Source: Phragmites australis
Taxonomy: Eukaryota; Streptophyta; Magnoliopsida; Poales; Poaceae
DNA length: 64,000 bases
Assembly (NCBI RefSeq): GCF_958298935.1
Contig: NC_084943.1
Location: 7,388,001 to 7,452,000 of the forward strand
Reading direction: 5' to 3'
The position numbers were made by a program, and so were the translations under genes. The notes beneath the pieces were generated by a model. That model searched no databases. It was not told the origin of the DNA and was given only the letters and a program-made list of their open reading frames with translations. This document shows positions 32,800 through 44,700 of the stretch, piece by piece. Position 1 is the first letter of the stretch, and every line of letters begins with the position of its first letter.

Positions 32800-35700
32800 T
32801 TATGGTGAGATAATTCCAAAAGCAAGTGAAATCAACTCATTGGACAACAAAAATCCATCTGGGTCACTGAGACGGATGAACGCAACTCTGCTTCCAAAAT
32901 CACCCTCATTTTGCACGTCCAACTCAAAATCACTAGGTGGTAAGGCTTGTCGCTCCATATCCATGGCAACTACGAGCCCACTCTCCACAAAAGGCTTAAA
33001 TGTGTTACATAGAGATAGCGTCAGACTCTTTCCAAAGGATTTACTGAAACCTCGCAAATCTAGCCCCCAAGCTGTTCTGAATGATAGCATCACTACATCC
33101 ATTGCCAAGTCCTTCATATCAGAGCTTCTAGACTCATGGCTCCACGTCCCATCTTCCAGGTTCTGAACCCACTCTGCATACTCCTTCATTCTTCTGGGCC
33201 TGGAGAACCTGACACCATTAATGTAGCTTGCTGATCCAAGACCGAAGGCATAAAATGGCCGGTTTTGCCAGTATGTTAGATTGTGTTTGCACTCGTATCC
33301 CGTCTTGCAGTAGCTACTGATTTCATAGTGGTTATATCCTGCTTGAGAAAGCTGTTTCGAAGCGATCTTGTAGAAATTTGCAGACTCAGTGTCACTCGGA
33401 AGAGGAAACACACCAGGAGTATACCTGCCAACATTAAATATGAACATAATTATTGCATCAATTTGCCTCTTGAACTCAAGCATAATGATCTTGAGGAGAC
33501 TCAAACATGCACACAGAATAATTCATATTGCTGCTTTGCAGCTATAAACAATACAAATACTACGTACTGGAACATGAAGCATCCACTAGGGAACGATTTT
33601 CGCGCTCACTTGTTGAAGATTAGTTCCTGACAATGTGTCCGTAAATTGAATAGGTACATTTGAGTGCAGAGATTAATCACGGGACGAGATAATTGATGTG
33701 TACAGGTTCAGACCTCTGATTGAAGTAATACCCTACGTTCTGTAAGGGTGTTGCTGCCGTATATTAATGATTTCGAGTACAAGCAATGAAGCTAAATCTA
33801 TTACAGAAAGTATATCAGATCTGATCTAACCTAAAGCTAAAGTCGTCGAATATCTCCTCTGCTAAGGTCTTGATGCTTGCCTCGAGTTCTCTCTCTCCCT
33901 CCTCTCCTCCCCTAGCCTTTTCGCCTTATATAGGGGTGAGGTACCGACTCCTATCCAGTCATGGTCGATAAGGAGTTGTTTTTCTTGACATCCAAATAGA
34001 TAAATCTATTTTGAGTACTAATCGTATCGAGTTAGGTAACCAATCGAAACCTTTCTGATATGTACTTCCTTAATTCCGGATGTATCAGGTACTGTTGATT
34101 CGGTTCTGTGATATCTAAAGCTTCTTAATATATGTTGTACATATCCTGTTCCTATATGATATATTTCTTATGCGCATATACCCCATAGTTAGATATTCGA
34201 CAATAGCTCCTAACACTACTCAAGAGGAAAGGTTTCTATAAGCACCCACTAGAGTACCACCAAGTTTAAGCTTGGTCGAGTAAAGTGGATCAGTCTCGTA
34301 GTCAAAAGAACTGAGCATAGGCGGGTCCTTCAAGTATTGAGTAGAAGCTCAGTCAGGTTGAGCGCCCTGTGGCTAACCACACTCGAGACTTAAAAGGAAA
34401 AGACTAAAGAACTCAACTGATCGACACCCGACTCCGAGTAGAGTTAAAAAAACCTTTCAAAATTTGAAACGACGGGTGTAGACGCATTTAATGCGGATAG
34501 AAGGATGTGCAAAGATTCACAAATCGTCATCATACCGCTTTTCATGCCATTCGAAGCATGGTAAAAACGGTCGTGGTTGTCGAAGAGACGGTAAATTTTC
34601 CCTTTCCGAAGCGAAAACGACTTCCGTGTCATACCTTGAGGTAGGACCTATTTATCTAAGTAGAAAGCTCTATCGTCCTACTCTCGTGACATCCATTGCA
34701 ACCTTGCCCTTCGATCTCGTCTCTGAAGTTTTTCGGCATCATCTACTTTTGTTCAAGGATTTTCATCGCCCTCCCTAAGTCTCAAGGCCGAGAATCCCGA
34801 TTGGACTGCTTTGCCATTGGGAGTACTAGATACCATCTCCAACAAGTTGCTGCACCCGGAGGATTTCGCTTTCTTACGTTGTGTCTGCACTTCTTGGCAT
34901 GAAGTGCACAGGGTGGCAGAGTTTGCGCCATAGATCCTGAAAGGACCAATTGTGCACAATGATGGCTTGGTCAAGGTGCATCGTCTAGAGAGTGAAGCAA
35001 TTTTTTATTTTCGTTTCCGAGGTTTAGTCGGTGACAGTTGGGAGATAATCGGGGCCTCAAGCGGGCTCTTGACCATCATCGAGCGAGGGCGCCAGGTCAA
35101 GGGTAGAGTAATCAACCCAGTGACAGGATGGTTCTCCAACCTTCCATCACTCTCTTATGATGCGTTTTGGGTAAGCCTGGAGGGATGTGTGGTGCAAAAG
35201 GACGGGAGATTATTTGTCATCGTTTGCCCAAGGATACCATGTTTTCATCTTCAGATGACAAAGGGTGTGCATGTGTTTCTTGTCGATGGTCCACTACGCT
35301 GGTTCCAAGTCTCCAGTAGCAAATTCTGGTGGCGCATTGCTGATTTCCTAGATGGGATTGCTTCAAGGGATCCATTTGGAGTCATTGCGGCATTGGAACA
35401 GTCGATGCCGGAGTTCGAACTCTGGCAGCCTGGTTTGGGGGGCACTCGACTTATCTTGGACGAGACTCGCGTGTTTTTCTTAAAATCTTGGGGCGACCAA
35501 ATTGATGATCCTGCTGAACACAATGCTCAGACGCTAGTTTCCATTCATGCTTTTAATGATGACATTTGGGAGCCTCTCGACTAGAAAGTTATTCCTTAAA
35601 TGAAGGACAAAACAATTCTGTTGGGCTTGACTTCTGAGGTTGTCCCTCCAATACCAGGGATTATCAACCCTGGTCGAACTCTGGGCTTCCGTCGGACAAG

Positions 35701-38700
35701 TTTAGCTTACGATCGAGATGAATACTCGGTGCTCGAGATTTCGCACCCCGACGCTGTTTCCAGGACGGTCAAATCCCTTGAAGGGAATTTTAAGTGGTGT
35801 TCTTGTAGGTGAATATCTCCTAACCTTTTCCCTTAAATATGTAATATGCTTCTTCTTGTTTGATAATTGTACTGGAGGTGCTGCTGATATTTTGCCTGTC
35901 TAATATGCTATCACTGCTATTTCCATGTCTATGAAATAGAGTTTAGCATGAATAGATGTAAAACCAATCAAAGCGTTCTATTGTTATTCTCAAGATTAAT
36001 CAATGGTATATCTGTGATACCTGTACCATTGGTCAATAATGTAGTTGAACAATGAGTAAAATTCCAACATCGAAGGTATGCGATGTAGCCCCCGATTCTC
36101 TGTTTGATGTGGCAATCACGACAGAGAGTAGAGCATATGCATCAACACATCATCCTTGACTGAATACTCGAGAGTGCAAGCCCCCAAGCATTATTGTTTT
36201 AACTGCGATGTAGCCCCCAAGCATTATTGTTTTAACTGCGATGTGAATACCGAATGAGCTCGAACCACCAGGTAGGTAGGTATTAAAAACCTACTCCCGT
36301 TTGTGCTCGTTTTCACCACAATCTTGATTTGACGCGTCATAATGACCGCCCATCCCTCTTTGCAGAGATGAGACAAGCCATAATGCCATCATGACGTCTC
36401 GACTTCACTGAACGCGCTACGCGCCCGAGGCAACACCATCGTTTCGGATCTTGACGACTACGTTTATACAGTAAGACTCGTTCCCTCGCTATAAATAGAG
36501 GGGACTCGAAGTCGTCTGTCTTTCACATCGCCCCCATTGGTTTTCTTTGCTCATTGCCTTCTAGGATTTGTAGAGCTTGAAGTCATGGCCTCCACTCCAT
36601 CTCCACCTCGTGAACTAATCCTAGAAATCCTTTCCCTAGACCTCTCGCTATGGTCCCTCCTGAAATCATCATAATTTCCTCCTCCGACGAGGACTCGAGT
36701 GGTAGGCCTAAGAAAGAGAGGGAAGAAGCACCCACCGCAGATAATCATCGTCCCCTCATTCAACGCGTTCGCCATTACATAAAGACCTATGCTTCAAGCC
36801 AGATGGCACAGCGCTTCGCACGGGGGAGGATTGAGGATGGTGGTGATCTCGATCGGTTCATCAACCAAGCCACCATCGAGGTCTTCGGCAGTGGAGCCTT
36901 CAGGTCATCACAGGCTAAGGAGGCGCGGTCGTCTTCTCCGTCGACAACCGCCAGATCACCCTCGCACCACGCAGAAGACCGCTCGGCATCACCGGCGCCG
37001 GACAGCAGCTCTAGCAAGGTCTTCGCCTCGGCCACATTCCCTGGTCCTTATGCTGATCGGCGGTCGGTCCTTGGAATGATCAGCTGCCGCCCGAGGGAGG
37101 AGTATAAAAGATTTCTTGACTCGTTCAAGGACAAATAAGGTTTTTTTTGAAAGATCTAAGCTGATTCTTTCTATCAATTTTGCACTAGCCATACGGATTA
37201 GAGTGAAACAGAAAAACTATGTAATCGAGTAGCCAACCGAATCAAATGTAATCGACTTACCTGTAACCTATCTTTTTTATGAATAAAACTTTTAGAGTTA
37301 GATCGATGTTCCACGAGTGCTCGAGTATCTCGCCGTTTGGAGTAGATAGTTGTACCGACCCAGGTCGAGTGACCTCGACTACTATGCAAGGTCCTTCCCA
37401 TTTAGGCGATAACTTGTGGCGATGGGCCTATTTCTGCACCTTCCACAGGACGAGGTCCCCAGCAGCGAGTTGCTTGTGTTGAATTTTCTAGCTTTGATAT
37501 TTACGCAACGCCTGCTAATACTTAACCGCTCGAATAGACACTCGATCTCGGTACTCCTCGAGTAAATTTATGTCATCCGCTCGTAAGTGCTACTGCCCTT
37601 CTTCAGAGTAACTTTCAGCTCGAGGTGATTCGAACTGCAACTCAGTCGGGAGCACCACTTCCACTCCCTAAACTAAGAAGAAAGGAGTTTCGCCGGTGGC
37701 CCTATTAGTCGATGTACGAACGGCTCATAGTATCGAGGGAAGCTCTTTTACCCAGCGTTTCGAGTAAGCCTTTAGCCTGTCTAAGACCCGAGTTCTGATA
37801 CCCTGCAAAACTATACCATTAGCACGCTCAACTTGACCATTACTCTGCGGGTGAGCTATTGAGGCGAAACAAGTCTTAATGCTAAATTGTTTGCAGAACG
37901 CAATAAAGGTTCCGCTACTAAACTGGCAACCGTTATCCGTAATTATCCGATGCGGAATGCCGAATCGAGTAATTATGCTCCTCATGAACTTCTTGGCCGC
38001 TTCTGCAGTTATTTTTCCTACGACTTCGGTTTATCCACTTAGTGAACGTGTCAATAGCCACAAATAGGAACTTGTAACTACTTTAGGCCCTTGGGAACGG
38101 TCCCAGGGTATCCAAGCCCCAGACAGAGAAAGGCCACGAAAGAGAGATTGTTTGCAGAGTTTGGGCTGGTTGAGTGGTCTGCCTTCCAAAAAATTGGCAG
38201 CTTTCACACTTTTTAACCAGCTCGAAAGTATCCTGAAGAGCAGTCAGCCAATAGAATCCTTGGCGGAAAATTTTTCCGACCAAGGTGCGACAAGACGTAT
38301 GATTACCACACGTGCCTCCATGGATATCGAGCAATATTTTATTGCCCTCTTCCTGAGTGATGCACTTCATCAAGATTCCGTTATTCCCCTTTCAGTAGAG
38401 CTTGTCGTCTACCAAAACGTAGAGTTTGGATTTATGAGCAATTTTTTCTACAGACGCATCATCATCAGGGATGTCTCGACCCTCCAGATAGACTTGGTAC
38501 AGAGTCATCCAAGTCGGGTTGCGTTCGAGTAGTGCATTATCTGTGTCTGTGGGTTCTGCCTCGCTAACCTGACCAGACTACTGGTCGGGTTGGACAGCAT
38601 CCGTTCGCCGAACTGTTGGGACAGATGGTTTAAGGAGTTTCTCAACGAAGACCCCTATGGGTATCAGTGCTCGAAAAGAAGCAAGTCGAGCAAGTTCATC

Positions 38701-41700
38701 CGCACCAGAGTTATCACTCCTTTTGATCACTTCCAGCCATTCGAACTTTTGCTCGAACTTTCGCACCTCGAGTAAGTAAGCCGTCATGTTATTGTCCAAG
38801 CACTGGTAGTCCTTTTGAACTTGGTTTACGACTAGCAGTGAGTCCCCTTTCACAAGAAGTCGTTTAATCCCAAGCGATGCAGTTATGCGGAGCCCGTTTA
38901 CCAGTCCTTCATATTTCGCAACATTATTAGAGGCTTTAAAATCTAACTGAACAACGTACCTGAGTTCATCGCCCGTTGGAGATTTGAGCACAATGCTAGC
39001 CCCCGAACCCTGGAGCGTGAGCGATCCATCAAAAAAGAGCGTCCAGTGATCTTCGACCATGTTTAGCCTTTTTTTCCTCAACGTTTGTCCATTTGGCGAT
39101 GAAATCTGCCAACACTCTGGATTTCACGCTTGTGCGTGATGCGTAGCATACGTCAAACTCATTTAGTTCTACCGCCCATTGCGCGATTCGTCCAGTAGCT
39201 TCCTGATTGTGTATTACATCCTTCAGCGGATACGTCATTATGACCGTGATCCTGTGCGCTTGAAAGTAGTGCCGTAATTTCCGGGAAGACATCAAGACTG
39301 CATATATCAGCTTCTGTACTTGCGGGTATCGTAGCTTAGCATCGTGTAGAAGCTCGCTCACGTAATAAACAGGTTTTTGGACCTTGGCCTTTTTCTCGGG
39401 GCATTCCCGTTCGACCGCCAGTACCGTACTTACGACTTGTGGGATAGCTGCAATATTAAAAAAGAGCTCCCCGTTCGACCTCCAGTACCGTACTTACGAC
39501 TTGTGGGATAGCTGCAATATTAAAAAAGAGCTCCTCTTTCTCGTTAGACGGTATAAGAATCAATAGGAAAGATAAGTACCGTTTGAAGTCCTGGAAGGCG
39601 CGTTACGCTTTCTCTATCAACTCGAATCGGTCTTGTTTCTTCAAAAACCTAAAGAAAGGCATTCCTCGCTCACTCATCCTAGAAATGAACCGACTAAGAG
39701 CAGTGATGCAACCTGTCAGGAAGCCGAGAAGCTTACCAGACGGCACACCGAACGTGCACTTTTCGGGGTTGAGCATCATGCGATACTTCCTGAGATTGTC
39801 CAATGTTTCTGCGAGATCGTCAACTAATGCGTTTCTGGTTTCCAACTTGACTACAACATTATCGACGTATGCTTCTACATTGCGCCCGGTTTAGGGTTGT
39901 AAACAGTTTTAAATACACCTTTGATACGTAACACCAGCGTTTCTTAAACCGAAAGGCATCTTTACATAACAAAATACACCGAAGGGAGTAGTAAAAGTTG
40001 TTTTCTTTAAATCATCTAATCCCGTGCTAATTTGGTGATACCCTGAATAGGCATCTAGAAAATATAGCAATTCGCAGCCTGCCATAGAGTCGACGATCTG
40101 GTTGATGCGCGGGAGGAGAAAAGGATACTTGGGGCAAGCTTTGTTGAGGTTGATGAAGTCGACGCACATTCTCCATCTGCCATTGGCCTTCTTAACGAGG
40201 ACGGGATTCGCGAGCCACGTAGGATGACACACTTCTCGAATGAAGCCCGCCTTTAGGAGTTTATTGACCTCCTCCTGGATGGCCCGCTTCCTGTGTTTCG
40301 CAAATCTTCGCTGCTTCTGCACCACAAGTTTGGCACCGGGTTTAACAGCTAGTTGATGCTCAATCATCTCCCTGGGGACCTCGGGCATATCTAATGGTTG
40401 CCATGCGAACATGTCTTGGTTTGACTGGAGGAAGGTGATGAGCTCGAGTTTCTATTTGGGATCAAGATTGGCCCTAATCTTAACCGTTTTGGATGGTTCA
40501 GACGGGTTGAGGAGCATTGCCTTGACGCAACCACCGGTCTTCTTATTGTCAACGCCGTCGTTGATCTTGCCTTTGGCATTGCCGGACTTAGAGGTGCTAG
40601 CAAGACTTATGAGCCTGGAGTTTTTGGCCTCGATGACACCTTGGTGCCTTTGACGCTTAGAATTTGCGTCCTTGGGGTGGTAGCCACTTGACCAAAGTGT
40701 TCGACCATATTCAGGCTTTGCTTATCGCATTTGACCGCTGCGCGCTGATCCCCTTTAACTATAATGGCCCCCTTAGGACTCAGTATCTTGAGCATTTGGT
40801 AAGTATAGTGAACCACCGCCATGAACTTGCCCGGCATTGGGCGGCCTAGAATCACATTATACGTCGTCTTGAAGTCCACGACATCAAAGGTTAGCATTTC
40901 TGGGCGGAAATTATCGGACGTGCCAAACGTGACCGGCAGCTCAATCCGGCCGAGAGGCATGGTCGGTGAGTTGGGAGTTACGCCGTGGAAAGGCTCGACT
41001 CCTGTTTTAAGCTTTGATCTCCGAATTCTCATCTTGTGTAAGGTTTTGGAGAAAATGAGGTTGAGTGAACTACTACCATCAACCAAAGTTTTGGAAACTT
41101 TGATGTTGAATATGGTCGGTTGAACCATGACCGGGTATCGACCAGGATGTGGTATCGCGACCGGATGATCGGTTTGACCAAAGGTGAACCACTTGAGATA
41201 TCGAGTGGGCCTAGTTTGGGCCAAGTTGACTTCTCGCTCGACCGCCTTGTATTGCCTTTTGGACTCGTACGTAGCGGACCCTCCGAAGATGTGCGCCAAG
41301 CTGTTGTCTGCCTCATGGAACTGGGGCTCGCTACCTTCAACGTTTGACTTAGCCTGCTTATTGCCACACCCAGTGTTTGGCTTGATCTTTTCATCAAGCT
41401 TTTTCTTTAACACATTGCACTCGTTGAAGTCGTGCTGGTTGCTCCGATGGATGGGACACCAATTCCTACCACCTCGACTGAGGTCTTTGTTGTCCCCAGT
41501 GTTGCGCGATTTGTTCCTGTCGACCGCAGCTATAGTCGTATCGGGTCCCTTGCGCTTGTCACCGGGTTTGTTCTTCTTTCCTCCACTCTTCGAGAATTCA
41601 GGTTTATTCTTGCTAGATTGAAGGTTTTTAGCGCGCACCTGCGCTTCTGTTCGTTTTGCGTACTTGTCGGCTAACTCAAAAAACTCTTTGAACGTACGGA

Positions 41701-44700
41701 TCTTCCGAGTAGTCATCTTTCCACGTAAATCTATGTCCTAAACACCTCGGTTGAAGACGATGATTATCGACTCATCGGAGATGTCCGGGATCGCGCTACG
41801 CTTGTCGCTGAACCAGCGGATAAAATCTCGAAGAGATTCATTGTCGCCTTTGTGTAGGTGGTGGAGATCGTTATCTGTTCCTGGACGCTCGAATGTGCTT
41901 TGAAAATTGGCTATGAACTGAGCCTTAAGTTCTGCCCATGAACTAATCGAGTTGGATGGCAAGTTTAGCAACTAGAACCTTACGGATCCATCAAGGGCGG
42001 TTAACAAGTAATTGGCCATTACTCGATTGTCACCAGTGTTGCGGCTCAAATAACAGTGGTGTAGATCTGCAACCACTTATTGGGATTGATTTTCCCGTCA
42101 TATTTCTGGATCAGGTCCGCTTTGAACTTTTTGATCCACCGAATTGATCGAAGTTCATGTACGAAAGCCTCGCAACCTTCGTCGAACTCATCAGGAAGAG
42201 GTGGTGTGCCTCTTCGAGTAGGGGAGTCATGTCGACCATCCCGTCCTGTAGATCTGCAGTCATAGTAGTGGTGATCATCTTCACAGTGTTCTTCACGGTG
42301 GTTTTCGATCACCGTCCATAGATCATGCCGATTGTGAGGAATACGATTCCTCAGGTCTTCCTGATTTCCACGTCTATAGACAAGGCAGCTATAGTTTGGC
42401 CCACATTATCATGTTCGGGCTCGACCACCTGAACTTCCAGTTTGAGATTCCCCTACTCGAGAGGGTTCCCGCCCGTGGCTCCTCAAGTCAGGACTATATC
42501 AACTGGGGGGCCTAGAATTGCTGGGATTATTTGCTTCAGCAACTTGGATCTGAGCTACATCGAGTAGCGTCTTGACTTGATTGACCATAGGAGTTAGCGG
42601 ATTCGCCGGATCTAACTCTGGAAGGGATCGAAGGATCAGATGAGCTTTTTGTATGTTAGCGTCCAGAGTACTAATACGTCGCTACTAAGGCTCGGTGGCG
42701 GTCGAGCCGATGAAGCTTCATGGTGATTGTTCGGAGGGAGCTTCTCCCTTGAATCGTGGGTCGTCACGGGCGGAGGCGCACCCACCAGAAGTCGTCAGGA
42801 GAGGCCAGGAGGCATCTGCCCTCCCGTGGTTCGCCGGTGAAGGGTCGTGTTGGGTGCATGTAAGACTGCAGTTGCGGATGTTTCTGGTGGTAACTTGGCG
42901 TCGGTACCGTTGGTAGCGAAAGCTGTCGCCGGATCTTTGGGAATTTCCGCACTGTTGTTGACCATGGCTTTTGAATCTATCGCCATTAGGTCAGCCGTGG
43001 GGGATCGTTGCTTCTAGCCATGTACATGAATCGATCTGTTCGACTGCTCTGGTTAGCATTAGAATCACCGTCACCACCCTCGTCGTTGTCGGTGTCCATG
43101 CATTGGAGAACATTACGCTCCGCGGGATCCCACTCGAGATGTCCCACCTCACGATACGCATGCACTGGTCTAGATTCGAGGGAACCGGTATGGATCAGTA
43201 CACCTTGACCATCCCAACGGAAAACCATGATTCCGAAGATGATCTCCGAGTCGACGAGAGGGGACTCGAAGCTATCCGTTGTCGACTCGAAGTGGTCGTA
43301 GAAGCCATTGTCGGAGAAGTCGACGTAAACGTGAGCCTAAGACATGATTAATCCTGCAAAGCAGAAGAAGGCCCGTACCTGGCGCGTCAACTGTCAAAGA
43401 TTAGTTCTTGAAAATATGTCTGTAAATTGATTGGATACCTTTGAGTGCAGAGATTAATCACGAGATGAGACAATCGATGTATACAGGTTCAGGCCTCCGA
43501 TTGGAGTAATACCCTACGTCCTGTGGGGGTGTTGCTGTTGTATATTGATGATCTCGAGTACAAGCAATGAGGCTAGATCTATTACAGAGAGTATATCAGA
43601 TCTGATCTAACCTAAAACTAAAGTCGTCGAATATCTTCTCTGCTAAGGTCTTGATGCTTGCCTTGAGTTCTCTCTCTCTCTCTCTTCCTCCTCTCCTCCC
43701 CCAACTTTTTCGCCTTATATAGGGGTAAGGTACCGACTCATATCCAGCCGTGATCGATCGGGAGTTGTCTTTCTTAACGTCTAAGTAGATAAATCTATTT
43801 TGAGTATTAATTGTATCGAGTTAGGTAACCAATCGAAACCTTCTTAATATGTACTTCCTTGATTTCGAATGTATCAGGTACCGCTGATTCGGTTCCGTGA
43901 TATATAAAGTTTTTTAATATGTGTTATACATACTCTGTTCCTATATGATATATTCTTTATGCGCATGTACCTAAAGTTAGATATTCGACATCATTAACAA
44001 GGATGAAAAATGCCCTAAGCAGATATTCATGGTGAAGTTAAAGTTGTCATAAATTGATTGGTTTCCACTGCAGCAAACCCCAAACTGATTAGAAGGTGAA
44101 GTGTAGTGCACAAAATTCAAGAACGTCTGGTGCAGAAGTTAAATTTAACTGAAGCCATGAAAGTATTATAACAAACATAGGGCCATGATAATTTCAGTTA
44201 GGCACTAAAGTAAGTGAACACGCAATTTGAAATTCAGAATGCAAGATGAAGAAGAAGCACTTACATTTGCCCAAACTTGGTGCCCTGCTCAATCTGCAGA
44301 TCATACACGGACACGTGCGTGGGCCGGGCCTCAACTGTGCACCTCAAGCTCTCCTCCCACATCTCCTCGGTCTGGTTGGGCAGCGAGGAGATGAGGTCCA
44401 TGCTCCAGTTCTGCAGCCCTTCGCAGGCCGTCACGATCCCAACGGCTTCGTGCACCTCCTTCAGCCCGTGCGCGCGGCCGCACGCTCGCAGCAGGTCCTC
44501 CTGGAATGCCTGCACGCCGAGCGACACGCGGTTCACGCCCACTCCCACGAGCTCCCTTAGCCTGGCGGCGTCGAACGTGCCGGGGTCCATCTCGATGGAC
44601 ACCTCGGGGCAGGCCGACAGGCCGAACCTGCCACGCAGCGCGTCGAGGACCGCCGCCACGAGCCGCGGCGGGACCAGCGACGGCGTGCCGCCGCCGAAGA

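Larger units (their letters stand above)
33611..43990 (-). mobile_element. RLG2: full-length but decayed Ty3/gypsy element in the HemW-like intron
   Basis: LTRs at 33611-34202 (592 bp) and 43392-43990 (599 bp) are clearly alike, with TG...CA ends. Target flanks are tcact (33606-33610) and tcatt (43991-43995), a 5-bp duplication with one change. Between them, on the minus strand: gag (43345 to about 41740), gag end and protease (41716-40607), RT (40412 to about 39600), RNase H (39361-38578), integrase (38373 to about 37280). The order PR-RT-RH-IN shows Ty3/gypsy. Left of pol, about 3 kb carries plus-strand genes. The LTRs differ at many sites, so the insertion is not recent. Confidence 0.9.
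33425..44264 (-). other. 10.8 kb intron of the HemW-like gene
   Basis: Donor gcaaat|gtaagtgc at 44264 and acceptor aatgttggcag at 33425 (minus strand) keep the reading frame. Outside RLG2 (33611-43990) the intron is only about 455 bp, a normal plant size, so the length is due to one insertion. Confidence 0.85.

Noticed and set aside
33611..43990. RLG2 considered as an endogenous pararetrovirus
   Set aside because: It has two LTRs, an integrase and a PR-RT-RH-IN order; no coat or movement protein is seen.
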